Of a stretch of DNA of 64,000 nt, positions 54,802 to 64,000 are shown in pieces. Each line of letters starts with the position of its first letter. The stretch's first letter is position 1. This stretch comes from Cryptomeria japonica. Its lineage: Eukaryota; Streptophyta; Pinopsida; Cupressales; Cupressaceae. Made by a program: the position numbers and the translations under genes. Where the stretch lies: assembly GCF_030272615.1 (NCBI RefSeq), contig NC_081407.1:97199897-97263896 (forward strand). The letters are read 5' to 3'. The notes under the pieces are model-generated. The model was not told where the DNA came from and did not search any database. It was given only the letters and a program-made list of their open reading frames with translations.

Positions 54802-56288
54802 CTATATTCTGGGCCAATAGTAGAATCTTTGCACAAGTTCCAATGTCTTATTAAGGCCAAAATGACCACTCAAACATCCATTGTGCTTTTCTTGGATCAG
54901 ATTTTCCCTCATCGATCCTTTGGGAACACACAACTGTCCATTCTGCAAATTAAAGTCAACATATTCACTATGAAAGTGATTTTGAAATTCTTGATAAACC
55001 TTGTAAGTGGCTACAAAATCTTCATCATTGGGGTACAAATCCTTGAAGTAATCAACTCCAAAACTCCGAATTTGCACTTCTTGCACTGTTAGTACCCTTC
55101 TACTCAAAGCATCTGCTACTTTATTACACTGTCCTTTCTTATGCTTAATAGAAAAAGTATATGACTGCAAATACTCAACCCATTTAAAGTGCCTATGACT
55201 CAACTTATCTTGTGAATTCAAAAAACTTAAAGCTTGATTATCTGTGTAAACAACAAACTCCTTAGGTAACAAGTAGTGCCTCCACTTCCTAAGAGCTTGG
55301 ACAAGAGCATACAGCTCGAGATCATAGGATGAATACTTCTTCTTGGTATCATTGAGCTTCTCACTAAAGAAAGCTACAAGTCTATTCTCTTGACTCAAAA
55401 CAACACCAATTGCTATATTACTTGCATCATATTCAATTGTGAACAACTTATCAAAACTAGGAAGAATGCGTATTGCTTGTGTAGCTACCTTTTGTTTCAA
55501 AAGTTCAAACCCTTTGTTAGCTGCATTGGTCCACTGAAACTTAGTCTTAACTCCTCCTTTGATGGTATCCAACATGGGTGCACAAATATTACTAAACCCT
55601 CTGATAAAATTCCTATAGAACTGTGCCAAACCATGAAAACTTCTTACTTCACTTGTTGTCTTAGGTGTTGGCCAATTTGTGATGGCTTCCACCTTTGATG
55701 TGTCCATCTTCAAATCTCCTCCTGAAACTACAAATCCAAGATAGACAAGTTCCTACTCCATAAACTCACACTCTCAAAGTTTATTGTTAAATGCTCATCA
55801 TACAAGTTTTGCAATACAATACTAAGATGCTCTAGATGTTCCTCTTTTATTCTACTGAAAATCAAGATATCATCTAGGTATACAACAACAAATTTACCAA
55901 TAAAATATTTCAACACTTCATTCACAAGTCTCATGAATGTAATGGGAGCATTACTAATACCGAATGACATAACAGGCCACTCATAAATTCCTTCATTGGT
56001 TTTGAAGGTTGTTTTCCATTCATCACCTTCTTTTATCCTGATTCGATGGTATCCACTCTTGAGATCAATCTTAGCGAAGTACTTTGCATCTCCCAAGCAA
56101 TCCATCAAGTCTTCAATTCTTGGGATAGGAAATTTGTACCTGATAGTGATTCTATTTATGGCTCTTGAATTTGTGCATAGCCTCCATGTTCCTCCTTTCT
56201 TGGGTGCTAACACTGTAGGTACGACACAAGGACTTATGCTCTTTTTTATCAACCCTTGGTCCAACAATTCCTGGACTTGTCTAGCCAC
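54802..56288 (-). pseudogene. Reverse transcriptase and RNase H of the Ty3/gypsy element
   Basis: 56288-55728 holds the RT core: GLIKKSISPCVVPTVLAPKK, WRLCTNSRAINRITI (Asn where Asp is usual in the family's C(V/T)D motif), KIDLKSGYHRIRI, and the intact VVYLDDILIFS. A frameshift near 55740 leads to 55713-54802 with the thumb, the RNase H (FTIEYDASNIAIGVVL, YSSYDLELYALVQAL, KVADALSRR) and the start of the integrase zinc site. Confidence 0.88.
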
Positions 56289-56297
56289 TTCCTTGTT

Positions 56298-57062
56298 CTA
56301 TTCAGGAGTCATCTTATAGGCTTCTTTGTTGGGTAATGATGCTCTTGGAATGAAATCAATCTGATGGCTTATGGCTCTAATAGGAGGTAGGGTTGCTGGT
56401 GCTCCATCACTTATGATCACTTTGACGTTGTCTAGTATCTGCTGCACTTCATGAGGTATTTGAACCTTCTTTTCTTGCTTTTCTTCCTTTGGTTTCATTA
56501 TAAGAGCAAACCCCAATCCTTCTCCTTCCTTGAGAGTGTTAATGAACTCCTTTTCACCTACCAGTAATGCATTTGGGCCTTTAGTTTTGCTTCTCTCTCC
56601 TTCATCACTTAGGGTCTGAATATGGTATGTAACTCCATCCTTTTGAAAAGAATAAGAGTTCTTCTCTCCGTTGTGAATGGCCTTTCTGTCAAACTGCCAT
56701 GGTCTACCAAGAAGTAGATGGGAAGCATCCATAGGCACGATGTCACACAAGACTTTATCCTTATAACTACCTATGTTTAACTTAACCCATGTTTATTCAT
56801 TCACTACCACATGCTACTCCTTGTTGAGATAAGTGACCCTATATGGATTACTATGTGGAATTCTTTTCAACTTCACTTTACTTACTGCTTCTTCTGACAT
56901 GTCAGTAGACCCTGAGTCTATCACCACTCTACAAACGTTACCAAGGACCTTGCATTTGATTCTAAACAAATCTCTTCTTTGAGTTGGTTCTTCTTTGATT
57001 GGTTCCTTAATCAAGGCTCTTCTCATCATTAAATTTTCTTCATCTTCAAGAGCTAAGCTCAC
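56298..57062 (-). pseudogene. Protease region of the Ty3/gypsy element
   Basis: CRVVIDSGSTDMSEEAV (about 56940-56890) is the retropepsin active site. A stop at 56814 and another near 56785 interrupt the domain, then SHLLLGRPWQFDRKAIHNG (about 56730-56675) is the second landmark. The frame ends at 56298 just before RT. Confidence 0.82.
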
Positions 57063-57092
57063 ACCTTGTGTCTTACTGCTTTCTGCATCTTC

Positions 57093-58210
57093 TTATGCAT
57101 ATGTCACTCTTCTTTCACTTCCTTGAGATGAAGAGGATTTCTCTGGACATCTATAGGCAGGGTGACCCAACTTTTGACAATTGTAACACTTCATGGTGGA
57201 GAAGTAGGACCCTCTTCTCGGTCCACTAGATCTACCTCTTCCTGGGTTGCTAGATGATCCCCTTCCTCTATAGATGCTCTTGCTATGTGAATCCTCACTT
57301 TTCTCTATAAGTTTGGACTCTCCTTGGGACCTTTGATCTATTCCTCTTCCACCAAAACTGCCTCTTTGGCCTCTACCATCTTTTACTCTGCCTTTGCCTC
57401 TGTTGCTTTGTTCTTGCTTCTTTTTACTCTTTTCCTCCACCTTCAGTGCCAATTGATAGCACTTATTCACAATGTTAGGACATAACAAACTCAACTCCTC
57501 TTGAATATTCCATCTCAAGCCATTCAAGTATTTGGCTACCTTGATGCTCTCATCCTCTACCACCTTGGATCTCAGATACAACCTCTGAAATTCCTCAGTG
57601 TAGCTACTCACATCCAAGTCTCTTTGTCTCAGGTTTTGTGTCCTTTTGTGCAGTTGGATCTCATAATCTTTAGGGACATAGGCTTCCCTCACCTTGGCTA
57701 CCATTCCGTTCCAACTGGCTATTTGGTTCTTACCCTCTTTTTGCCTTTCTTCTTGGATAAATTTCCACCAAGTCAAGGCTGCTCCTCTCAATCTAGACTT
57801 AGCTACCTTCACCTTTTGGGCTTCACTAATTCCATCACACTCAAAGTGATTCTCCAATCCTTCAATCCATTTCATAACTACTTCAGGCTCCATTTTTGCA
57901 TAAAAAGTGGCACTCCTTCTAGGGGTTTTCCTCCTAAGGCTTTAATTGCTTCAAGGAAAGGTTCTTTAGGTAGGACAGGGTCTGGGGGAGGTATCCTATC
58001 CTCTTCCATTGATTCTTTACCCTTCCCTTCACTGATCTAGATTGTTACTTTCTTAGTTTTATCCTTAACTGCATCTAGTTTGCTCTCCAATTGTAGCAAT
58101 CTTTCTTTTAGGAGTCTATTCTCTTCCTCCTGATCTTCTATCTTCTTGGCTAACTCTGCATTGGCCACCATTCTGAGACTATTTTCTCCTACTGATTCGG
58201 TGCCTGACAT
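57093..58210 (-). pseudogene. gag: gag of the Ty3/gypsy element
   Basis: The ATG at 58210 opens a short coiled-coil segment (KKIEDQEEENRLLKERLLQL) with a stop near 58040. A frameshift near 57905 leads into the open 57893-57093 part. That part holds a Ty3-type capsid domain (WIEGLENHFECDGI, SRLRGAALTWWKFI, YTEEFQRLYLRS), an Arg/Gly-rich stretch, and one zinc knuckle CYNCQKLGHPAYRC (about 57180-57140). It ends at a stop at 57093. Confidence 0.85.
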
Positions 58211-58253
58211 CAACTAATTTCTTCCCAAGTTTAACCTTTCTTTGATACCAATA

Positions 58254-60168
58254 TGATAGGGAGACAACCTAGTTTGCCATCAATTTGGTTTCTTTGATGG
58301 TTTGCTTCTATCCCTTTCCGAGTTCCAAGACTACCCCTCTAGACTTCTAAGGGCTTCCCTACCATTTGTTTTCTTATCTCACCTTCCTCAAGCTCACAAA
58401 GTAATCTTTTTCATTAAATCCTTGCATGGGTTTAAGACACACACACATTCGCTCTCTTTTTTCAAAACCACCCATATTGTTTGGTTTAGCAAACTTTTCC
58501 CTATGGCTACACAATGTCTCATTTTTAGGCTTGTAGCCTTCTGGATATTTACCCCGTTCTCAACAGTTTCCTTCCCCTATAAGTTATCTCTTTCAAATTA
58601 CTGATACCTAGCTGGACTATCACCAAGCTCGCCTAGGCTCAGTATGTAGAAATGACGATTGGCATTTCCTAGTCTCTCTCAAATGAAAACCTACTGTACA
58701 TTTCTAGCTCTGCTTGACAATCTTCAAAGATCTTGTGGAGTTTCAGGTCAGAAACATTTGATTATTGCAAACAGGGAACACAAACTGAAAAGGAAAGCTT
58801 TATTTATAGATCCCGAATTTATTCATGGGTTCAAACCAACAAATCACAGAACAAAGAAATGAAACAATTACATTAACAACATACGTGAAATGAACAAAAA
58901 TGAAACTCTAATTGAAAACCAGAAAATGGACTTCTCTATTGCATTCCAGAAAAACAAAAAGTGTTCTCTGAGGCAATCGACAAACAGTGATCAATGATCC
59001 ATGATTAACCATTAGCCTCTTACAGATGCCCGTTGGGTCTTTTTATACATACATCCTCTGTTTGGAACTCCTCCTATTGGATGAGATAAATCTCGTTACC
59101 AACGGTTTCCATTTGCAACTGCACCAACGGTTTGAAATTTAACTATCTGCGATGGTTTGCATTCATGAGAAACACAATATCCCACATGCACCAAGACGTC
59201 AGGTCGGTTCATATTCATAAACACTGACAAGACCATCTTCAGTGTCCAAGTGTTTACCTTTTGGACTCTGGTTCGAGCGCACACCCGTAGTCGGTCTCTA
59301 CTGCATCGGCCATCAATAAGACCTCAAATGCGTTGCTTCAATCTCTTGATGAACAAGTAGACGACTCCTCTAATAGCCGATGACATCCCGATCGTCTGAT
59401 CTACCTTGATCTACTCGATCTTTACCTCAGCTGAACTACTCTCTCTTTTTCCACGGTGTTACTTCCTGGTTTGTCCATGCATCTAGCTGGGCGCCACCTG
59501 ACCTGCCACTGGACTGCCACCTCACTAGTCGCTATGTCATGGGGAATAACTAGCGAGTATCTTCATCATGCGGTATAGCAACAATCGTCTGATCATCCCG
59601 TACTTGCTCACCTGTTAACTCGCCTGAGCTGCTCTCTTGCCGGGCCCCACCACTTGGTCGCCAAGTCGCAAGGAATAAATTTCCTGCATCTCTCCATTGT
59701 GGTATAGCGACCGCCGTTGATCCACCTTCAACCTGCACAATCATTAACTCGCCTCTTTTTTGCACGTGCTTTGTCGCCAAGTTGTGAGGATTATCTGGCG
59801 ATCATCTTCCCATCGCAGTATAGCGACAACCGTAGGATCATCCACAATCATCGTCTGAATATAGCTCAAGTTATTCATCAGGGTAACTTGAAACTACTCC
59901 TTCCGATACCCGATAACAATACTCCAACCACTGACGACTTATCGGGTCATCGGGGTAAGTGTGAACCACTCCAAACTCTGGCGAACTCATCGGGGTAAGA
60001 TTTGCCGATCGGGGGTAGGTCTTGCCGATAAGAGAAATTTTAAAAACTGCAATTAAACAACCATACAAATGGACTAGAGCCAGTCCTTATGTATTTACAT
60101 GATCATTGGAAGGTCTCACAAGCCAAAATTGGTTAAGGTCATTTCAACCCTTAGGTGCTCTTGCACCA
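58254..60168 (-). repeat. 5' LTR of the Ty3/gypsy element
   Basis: 1915 bp, collinear with 51670-53584 throughout, with the same internal TATAGCGAC and ATCGGGGTAA repeats. It abuts the primer site at 58253 and the TSD at 60169. Confidence 0.9.
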
Positions 60169-60370
60169 ATAGGGAAGGAGAAAAAAGGAATGAAAGAGAG
60201 ATATGGAGATAGAGATAGATAAGGAGGGAAAAAAATAAAGAGAGGATAGAGAAGTGGAGAGATGTAGAAAGAGGGAGTGATAAAGAGAGAGATAGAGATA
60301 GAGAGATGGATATAGTGGAAAAGAGAGAGGGGGAAGAGATAGATATATAGGGAGTGGTAAGGAGATAAAG
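60169..60370 (+). repeat. Purine-rich tract, right-hand continuation
   Basis: A GGAGAAAAAAGGAATGAAAGAGAGATATGG-like purine sequence (only short runs quoted) resumes directly at the gypsy TSD and fades by 60370. Confidence 0.88.
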
Positions 60371-60514
60371 ATAGAACCCAAGTGAAACAATTTACTTGTT
60401 CTATCAATTTTTTAGAATCTGTTTTGTTAATTACATATTGCTTCATCGTTGTAGTTTCTATGATGAGTTAGTGAATTCTTATAGACAAGATAAACCTCAA
60501 ATGAAAGAACTAAA

Positions 60515-60915
60515 ATGATACACACACACACACACACACACATACATATACATAGATATATAAACATACATATACACATACATATACACATATATATGTA
60601 TATGTGTACACACACACACACATGTACATATATGTGTATATATTATATGTATATATATGTGTGTGTATATATGTGTATGTGTATATGTATGTGTATATGT
60701 ATGTGTATATGTATGTATATATGTATGTAAATATATATGTATACATACATGCATATCCATATATGCATATACATACATGCATATCCATATACACATACAT
60801 ATACACATACATATGCATATACATATGCATATACATATACATATACATATGCATATACATATACATATATATGTATATGCATATGTATATGTATATATGT
60901 ATGTATATATGTATG

Positions 60916-60999
<84 letters not shown>
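60515..60999. repeat. Compound CA/TA microsatellite with an (ATACAT)n end
   Basis: It starts with (CA)n at 60521-60542, continues as alternating ATAC/ATGT/TGTG phrases, and ends as a clean hexamer array of ATACAT (about 60915-60997, 13-14 units). All six frames stay open because no stop can form, so the open frames are artefacts. Confidence 0.93.
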
Positions 61000-61350
61000 A
61001 TTTAATTATGTATCTATTTTATATATTAAATACATAATATATTATTGGATTACTTATTATATTTTTAACCTCCTATCTAAATAATTTTTCTCAATTTGTA
61101 TAGATCAATTTAAAATAATATCATAATTTAATATGTATGAGATTAAATTATATAATATAGAATAACACATATATTATAATATTAATTATACATTAAAAAG
61201 ATATATAAACTAAATATACTTAAAATAATTATTTTAAAAATAAATTTGTATATATTCAATAATTTCTATTGTCAAATATAATGTATAATAATAATAATAA
61301 TAATTATATTTTAACTTTTTTTAATAATGTACTCTATATAAAATATAATC
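61000..61350. other. AT-rich spacer
   Basis: Over 85% A+T by eye, including (ATA)n near 61290-61302. No gene. Confidence 0.75.
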
Positions 61351-61362
61351 ACGATAGGAAAG

Positions 61363-62749
61363 ATGGGAAGAATGGCGTCACGAAGGAGATTGGGTCTGCA
61401 TCCTAGGGAGTTTAGGGATTTCAGACAAAATGATAGACCAATTTTTTTCATGAATCTAGGCTTCAGGTCATGGTTGAAACCGAAATGGGTATGGGAGGAT
61501 CAAAACAAATCTGTAGGATTTGGGCCAGATGTCAGAAACCTGGATAAGTGGTAGAGAGATTTTTCTAGATCCAAAGGGGACCATCATCCGAATCCTGGTG
61601 AGAGTAACACTGTTACAGTTGGGGTAAACACGGATTGGCAAAGGTTACGGGAGAAAGAATGGAGACCAAAGAAGATCCCAAGATCTAGGCCGGTTGTGAA
61701 ACTGAAACCGAAACCTGATGACAATCACAAGTTGTCATTTTTTCTGGATAGTAAAAGCTGGAGTGATTCAATGGCTTTTTTTAAAGAGAGAGGTTTTTTC
61801 CTGAAATGTTTTGGAGATTGGCCGGTGTTTTGCTGTGTTAAGAAATGGTGTGAAGAAATGTGGCCCTTCAAGATGGAGATTAAGCCTATGCCAAATGGGT
61901 ATTTTCTTGTCATAGCAGAAAACAACAAAGACAAGAATTGGGTCTTACAAAATGGCCTTTTCTTCTTGGGAGGATGAGGAGTTTCAATAAGGGACTGGGA
62001 ACCAAATTTTAACCCTATCAAAGCCTCAGTGGAGGAGGTCTCAGTCTGGCTACATTTATATAATCTTCCTAGGGAATATTGGAATGAGGATATTTTCCAG
62101 ATGATTGGAAACAAACTAGGGTTTTACCTTAAGTTGGATGAAGCCATTTCTAAAGAAGATTTTAGCTCTTATGCGAGGATTTGTGTTAGCTAGAAACCCA
62201 ATTTCCAACTGCTCGCATGGATAGAGATCAACACAAACGTGGGGAGATGGATGCAGAAGGTGGAAGTTGAGGAATTTTTGGAGAAATGTTCGGTTTGTAA
62301 TAAAGATGGTCACTCGAAAGAGGTTTGTTTGATCAGGCCAAAAGGAAAACAAATTGATGATCCTTTGGAAGCTAGAGTGGAACATTTTTCTGAGATACAA
62401 TGAGAGGATGGACAGTTGAACTCTCACAAGGCAGGGAAGCTACCTCAACCATTGCCAGAGCTAGTGAAACTTGGACCTCCAGTTGAGGACCTAAAGATGG
62501 ATGATAAATCAGGAGGGGCATATCCAACATCATTTGGATGCCACACAAATAGTGGAGGAGGTGCTAAATAAGATGGAGGCTGCTATGAATGTTATAGATG
62601 TGAGTATGGGGGGTACCCAGGGGGTTCGTCCCATAGAGAGAGAGGAGTTTCAAGCCCAAGAGAATTGTGAAATCCTGAACGCAAGGGCGAATAATAAGTT
62701 GGGAGAAGAGAATGATGACAGTCCTTGGGAGGTGGAGGAAGATGAATAA
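61363..62749 (+). pseudogene. LINE ORF1 (DUF4283-like, zinc knuckle)
   Basis: The ATG at 61363 gives MGRMASRRRLGLHPREFRDF. Stops occur near 61552, 61975, 62191 and 62401, with a frameshift before 62501. The middle part (FFKERGFFLKCFGDWPVF, PNGYFLVIAENNKDKNWVL, SVWLHLYNLPREYW) resembles the DUF4283 domain of plant LINE ORF1 proteins. A zinc knuckle CSVCNKDGHSKEVC follows at about 62287-62328. The acidic tail ends at 62749. Confidence 0.75.
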
Positions 62750-62948
62750 TATTGGGGGGATTTTGATGAATAAGACATACTAGAATGCAGAACTATTCAG
62801 CAGTCGACTTCTCAAATTGATAAAGCAGCTATCAGAGAAAAGAAATCCAGGGGTCGTAAATCAAACATAATCTGGATTACGATGGCAGGAAATGCAAAAG
62901 GTCAGTCTAAATTATCAGTAGGGAAGGGGGCACCTTTCTTGAAGGACA

Positions 62949-64000
62949 ATGAAGATCCTTAGTTGGAATGCCAGGGGTTGTAATGCTCCTGACAAGCATC
63001 GTCTGATCAAGCGAGGGCTTGACCAAGTGAAACCAGATATTGTTTGTTTGCAGGAAACTAAGCTCAGTAGGGAAGATGCGGAGATTTCGCTGGGTGCTGG
63101 GAGATTCTGGGAAGGAGTGTTTTCAAGTGCAGAGGGCTCTTCAGGTGGTTTGGGGATAATCTGGAATCCAAATCTCATCAAGGTTGAAGAAATTACTTAC
63201 TCTCATGCATGACAGGTGTGTAAGGTCCACTATTTTGGAATCAATTGTGACTTTTTTCTGATCAATGTTTATAGACCTACAAGAGGTAATCTACAAATGA
63301 ATACTTGGAATCAAATCTCGACTATTATAAGTAATTTTACTCAGGACCTGGTGGTGCTTGGGGGGATTTTGATGCCATTCTAGATTCTAGTGACAAGATA
63401 GGAGCGAGAATGGGTATTACTACATCCCAACTGGGTTTTCAAAATTTCATTTCTGATAATGGCTTACGAGAAGTTAAGACCAACAAAGGGTCTTATACTT
63501 GGTCGAATCGGAGGACAGACAAGCAACACATTGCTGAGAAGTTGGATAGATTTTTTCTGGGGGGTAATTGGGCTTCTAAACCTCTCCTTTTTGAAGCTAG
63601 GGTTTTACCCTTAGCAGCTTCTGATCATTTTTCTATTGAGCTCCTCATTTGCCTAGATTGTGTTCTGATTCGCTGTCCTTTCAAGTTTGAGAAAATGTGG
63701 CTACGGGACTCATCTTTGAAGGAGTTTGTTGCGTCAACATGGAAGGAGGCCCATGTGAGAACAGGCTCGGAGGCTTTTAGATTTTTAAAAAAATTGCAGC
63801 ATCTCAAAGGTAAATTAAAGGAATGGAACAAGGTTAAGTTCAGAAACATCTTTAATAGCAGAAGCAGGGTTGAAGCGGAGCTAAAGGATTTGGAGTGCTC
63901 AATTTTGTATCATGGAATGACACTGGATGCTTTTAATAAGGAGAAGATGCTAAAACTAAGACTCAATGAACTGTTGGCGAGGGAAGAAGTTTATTGGAAG
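62949..64000 (+). pseudogene. LINE ORF2, endonuclease domain (cut by window end)
   Basis: It begins MKILSWNARGCNAPDK, with the catalytic Asn of the APE-type endonuclease, then DIVCLQETKLS (Glu). It is interrupted by TGA at 63210 and by a frameshift at the G run near 63360. Beyond that it reads SYTWSNRRTDKQHIAEKLDRF (first 20 residues are SYTWSNRRTDKQHIAEKLDR) and LPLAASDHFSIEL, with the terminal Asp-His of the endonuclease, and then a helical linker to the window edge. RT lies beyond the window. Confidence 0.82.

Larger units (their letters stand above)
51670..60168 (-). mobile_element. Ty3/gypsy retrotransposon, antisense, inserted in the purine tract, TSD ATAGG
   Basis: LTRs of exactly 1915 bp lie at 51670-53584 and 58254-60168 (plus strand TGATAGG...GCACCA). 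ATAGG flanks both ends (51665-51669 and 60169-60173). On the minus strand: primer site TTGGTATCAAAG just inside the 5' LTR, then gag, protease, RT, RNase H, integrase and a purine tract (TTTTGGGGGGAGTA) before the 3' LTR. The order RT-RNaseH-IN places it in Ty3/gypsy; the sequence style recalls the Reina/CRM chromoviruses, but I see no chromodomain. Stops and frameshifts throughout make it inactive. The LTRs differ by several percent by eye. Confidence 0.9.
61363..64000 (+). mobile_element. LINE (plant L1-like non-LTR retrotransposon), 5' part
   Basis: Two consecutive reading frames have the plant L1 layout: an ORF1 with an RNA-binding domain and zinc knuckle, and an ORF2 that begins with an AP-type endonuclease. 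It runs off the right edge of the window before the RT. The 5' end is not clear; the sequence left of 61350 is AT-rich DNA. Stops and frameshifts in both ORFs mark it as inactive. Confidence 0.82.

Noticed and set aside
60497-61037. Several overlapping open frames on both strands rich in Tyr, Met, His and Ile
   Set aside because: All come from the CA/TA and ATACAT microsatellite.

Overview
The window looks like nuclear DNA of a plant with a large, repeat-rich genome, most likely a gymnosperm (inference). It contains nested plant LTR retrotransposons of both Ty3/gypsy and Ty1/copia type, solo LTRs with target-site duplications (TSDs), a plant LINE, a probable SINE, and one host gene stretched over about 11.7 kb by TE-laden introns. 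No bacterial-type genes or rRNA genes were seen. I could not run a homology search; calls rest on motifs, reading frames, splice sites and within-window comparison.

Layout. 1-16566: a 16.2 kb Tat-like Ty3/gypsy element (177-16379, TSD CCCAC, two 765-bp LTRs differing at about four sites by eye) inserted in older copia-type LTR sequence. Its sense strand carries gag-PR-RT-RNaseH-second RNaseH-IN in one frame broken by six stops. Its antisense strand carries a plant-mobile-domain (PMD) gene in which I find an upstream coding exon and an 804-bp intron. 16567-19345: two solo LTRs (TSDs TAGCC and GACAC). 19345-26344: a truncated antisense copia element, then a decayed fragment of a Tat-like element whose LTR is interrupted by a probable SINE. 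26345-30711: AT-rich sequence and a worn tandem repeat. 30712-42451: the host gene, an auxilin-like/JAC1-like J-domain protein, reconstructed as eight exons and 763 codons. A copia solo LTR sits antisense in intron 3, and intron 7 is 5.76 kb with several inverted and direct repeats. 43626-50352: a complete but non-autonomous LTR element (TSD GTTTG) with no protease, integrase or reverse transcriptase; it encodes a coiled-coil protein with four zinc knuckles and a very large protein of unknown family. 50353-51669 and 60169-60370: one purine-rich simple-repeat tract, split by a Ty3/gypsy element (51670-60168, TSD ATAGG, 1915-bp LTRs). 60515-64000: TA/CA microsatellite, AT-rich DNA and the 5' part of a LINE running off the window.

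How the parts work together. The only gene likely to serve the host is the J-domain gene. Everything else is mobile DNA, mostly broken. The most notable items are the intron-containing antisense PMD gene carried by the Tat-like element, with a short motif shared between its intron and the sense leader, and the non-autonomous element at 43626-50352 with its unidentified large open reading frame.
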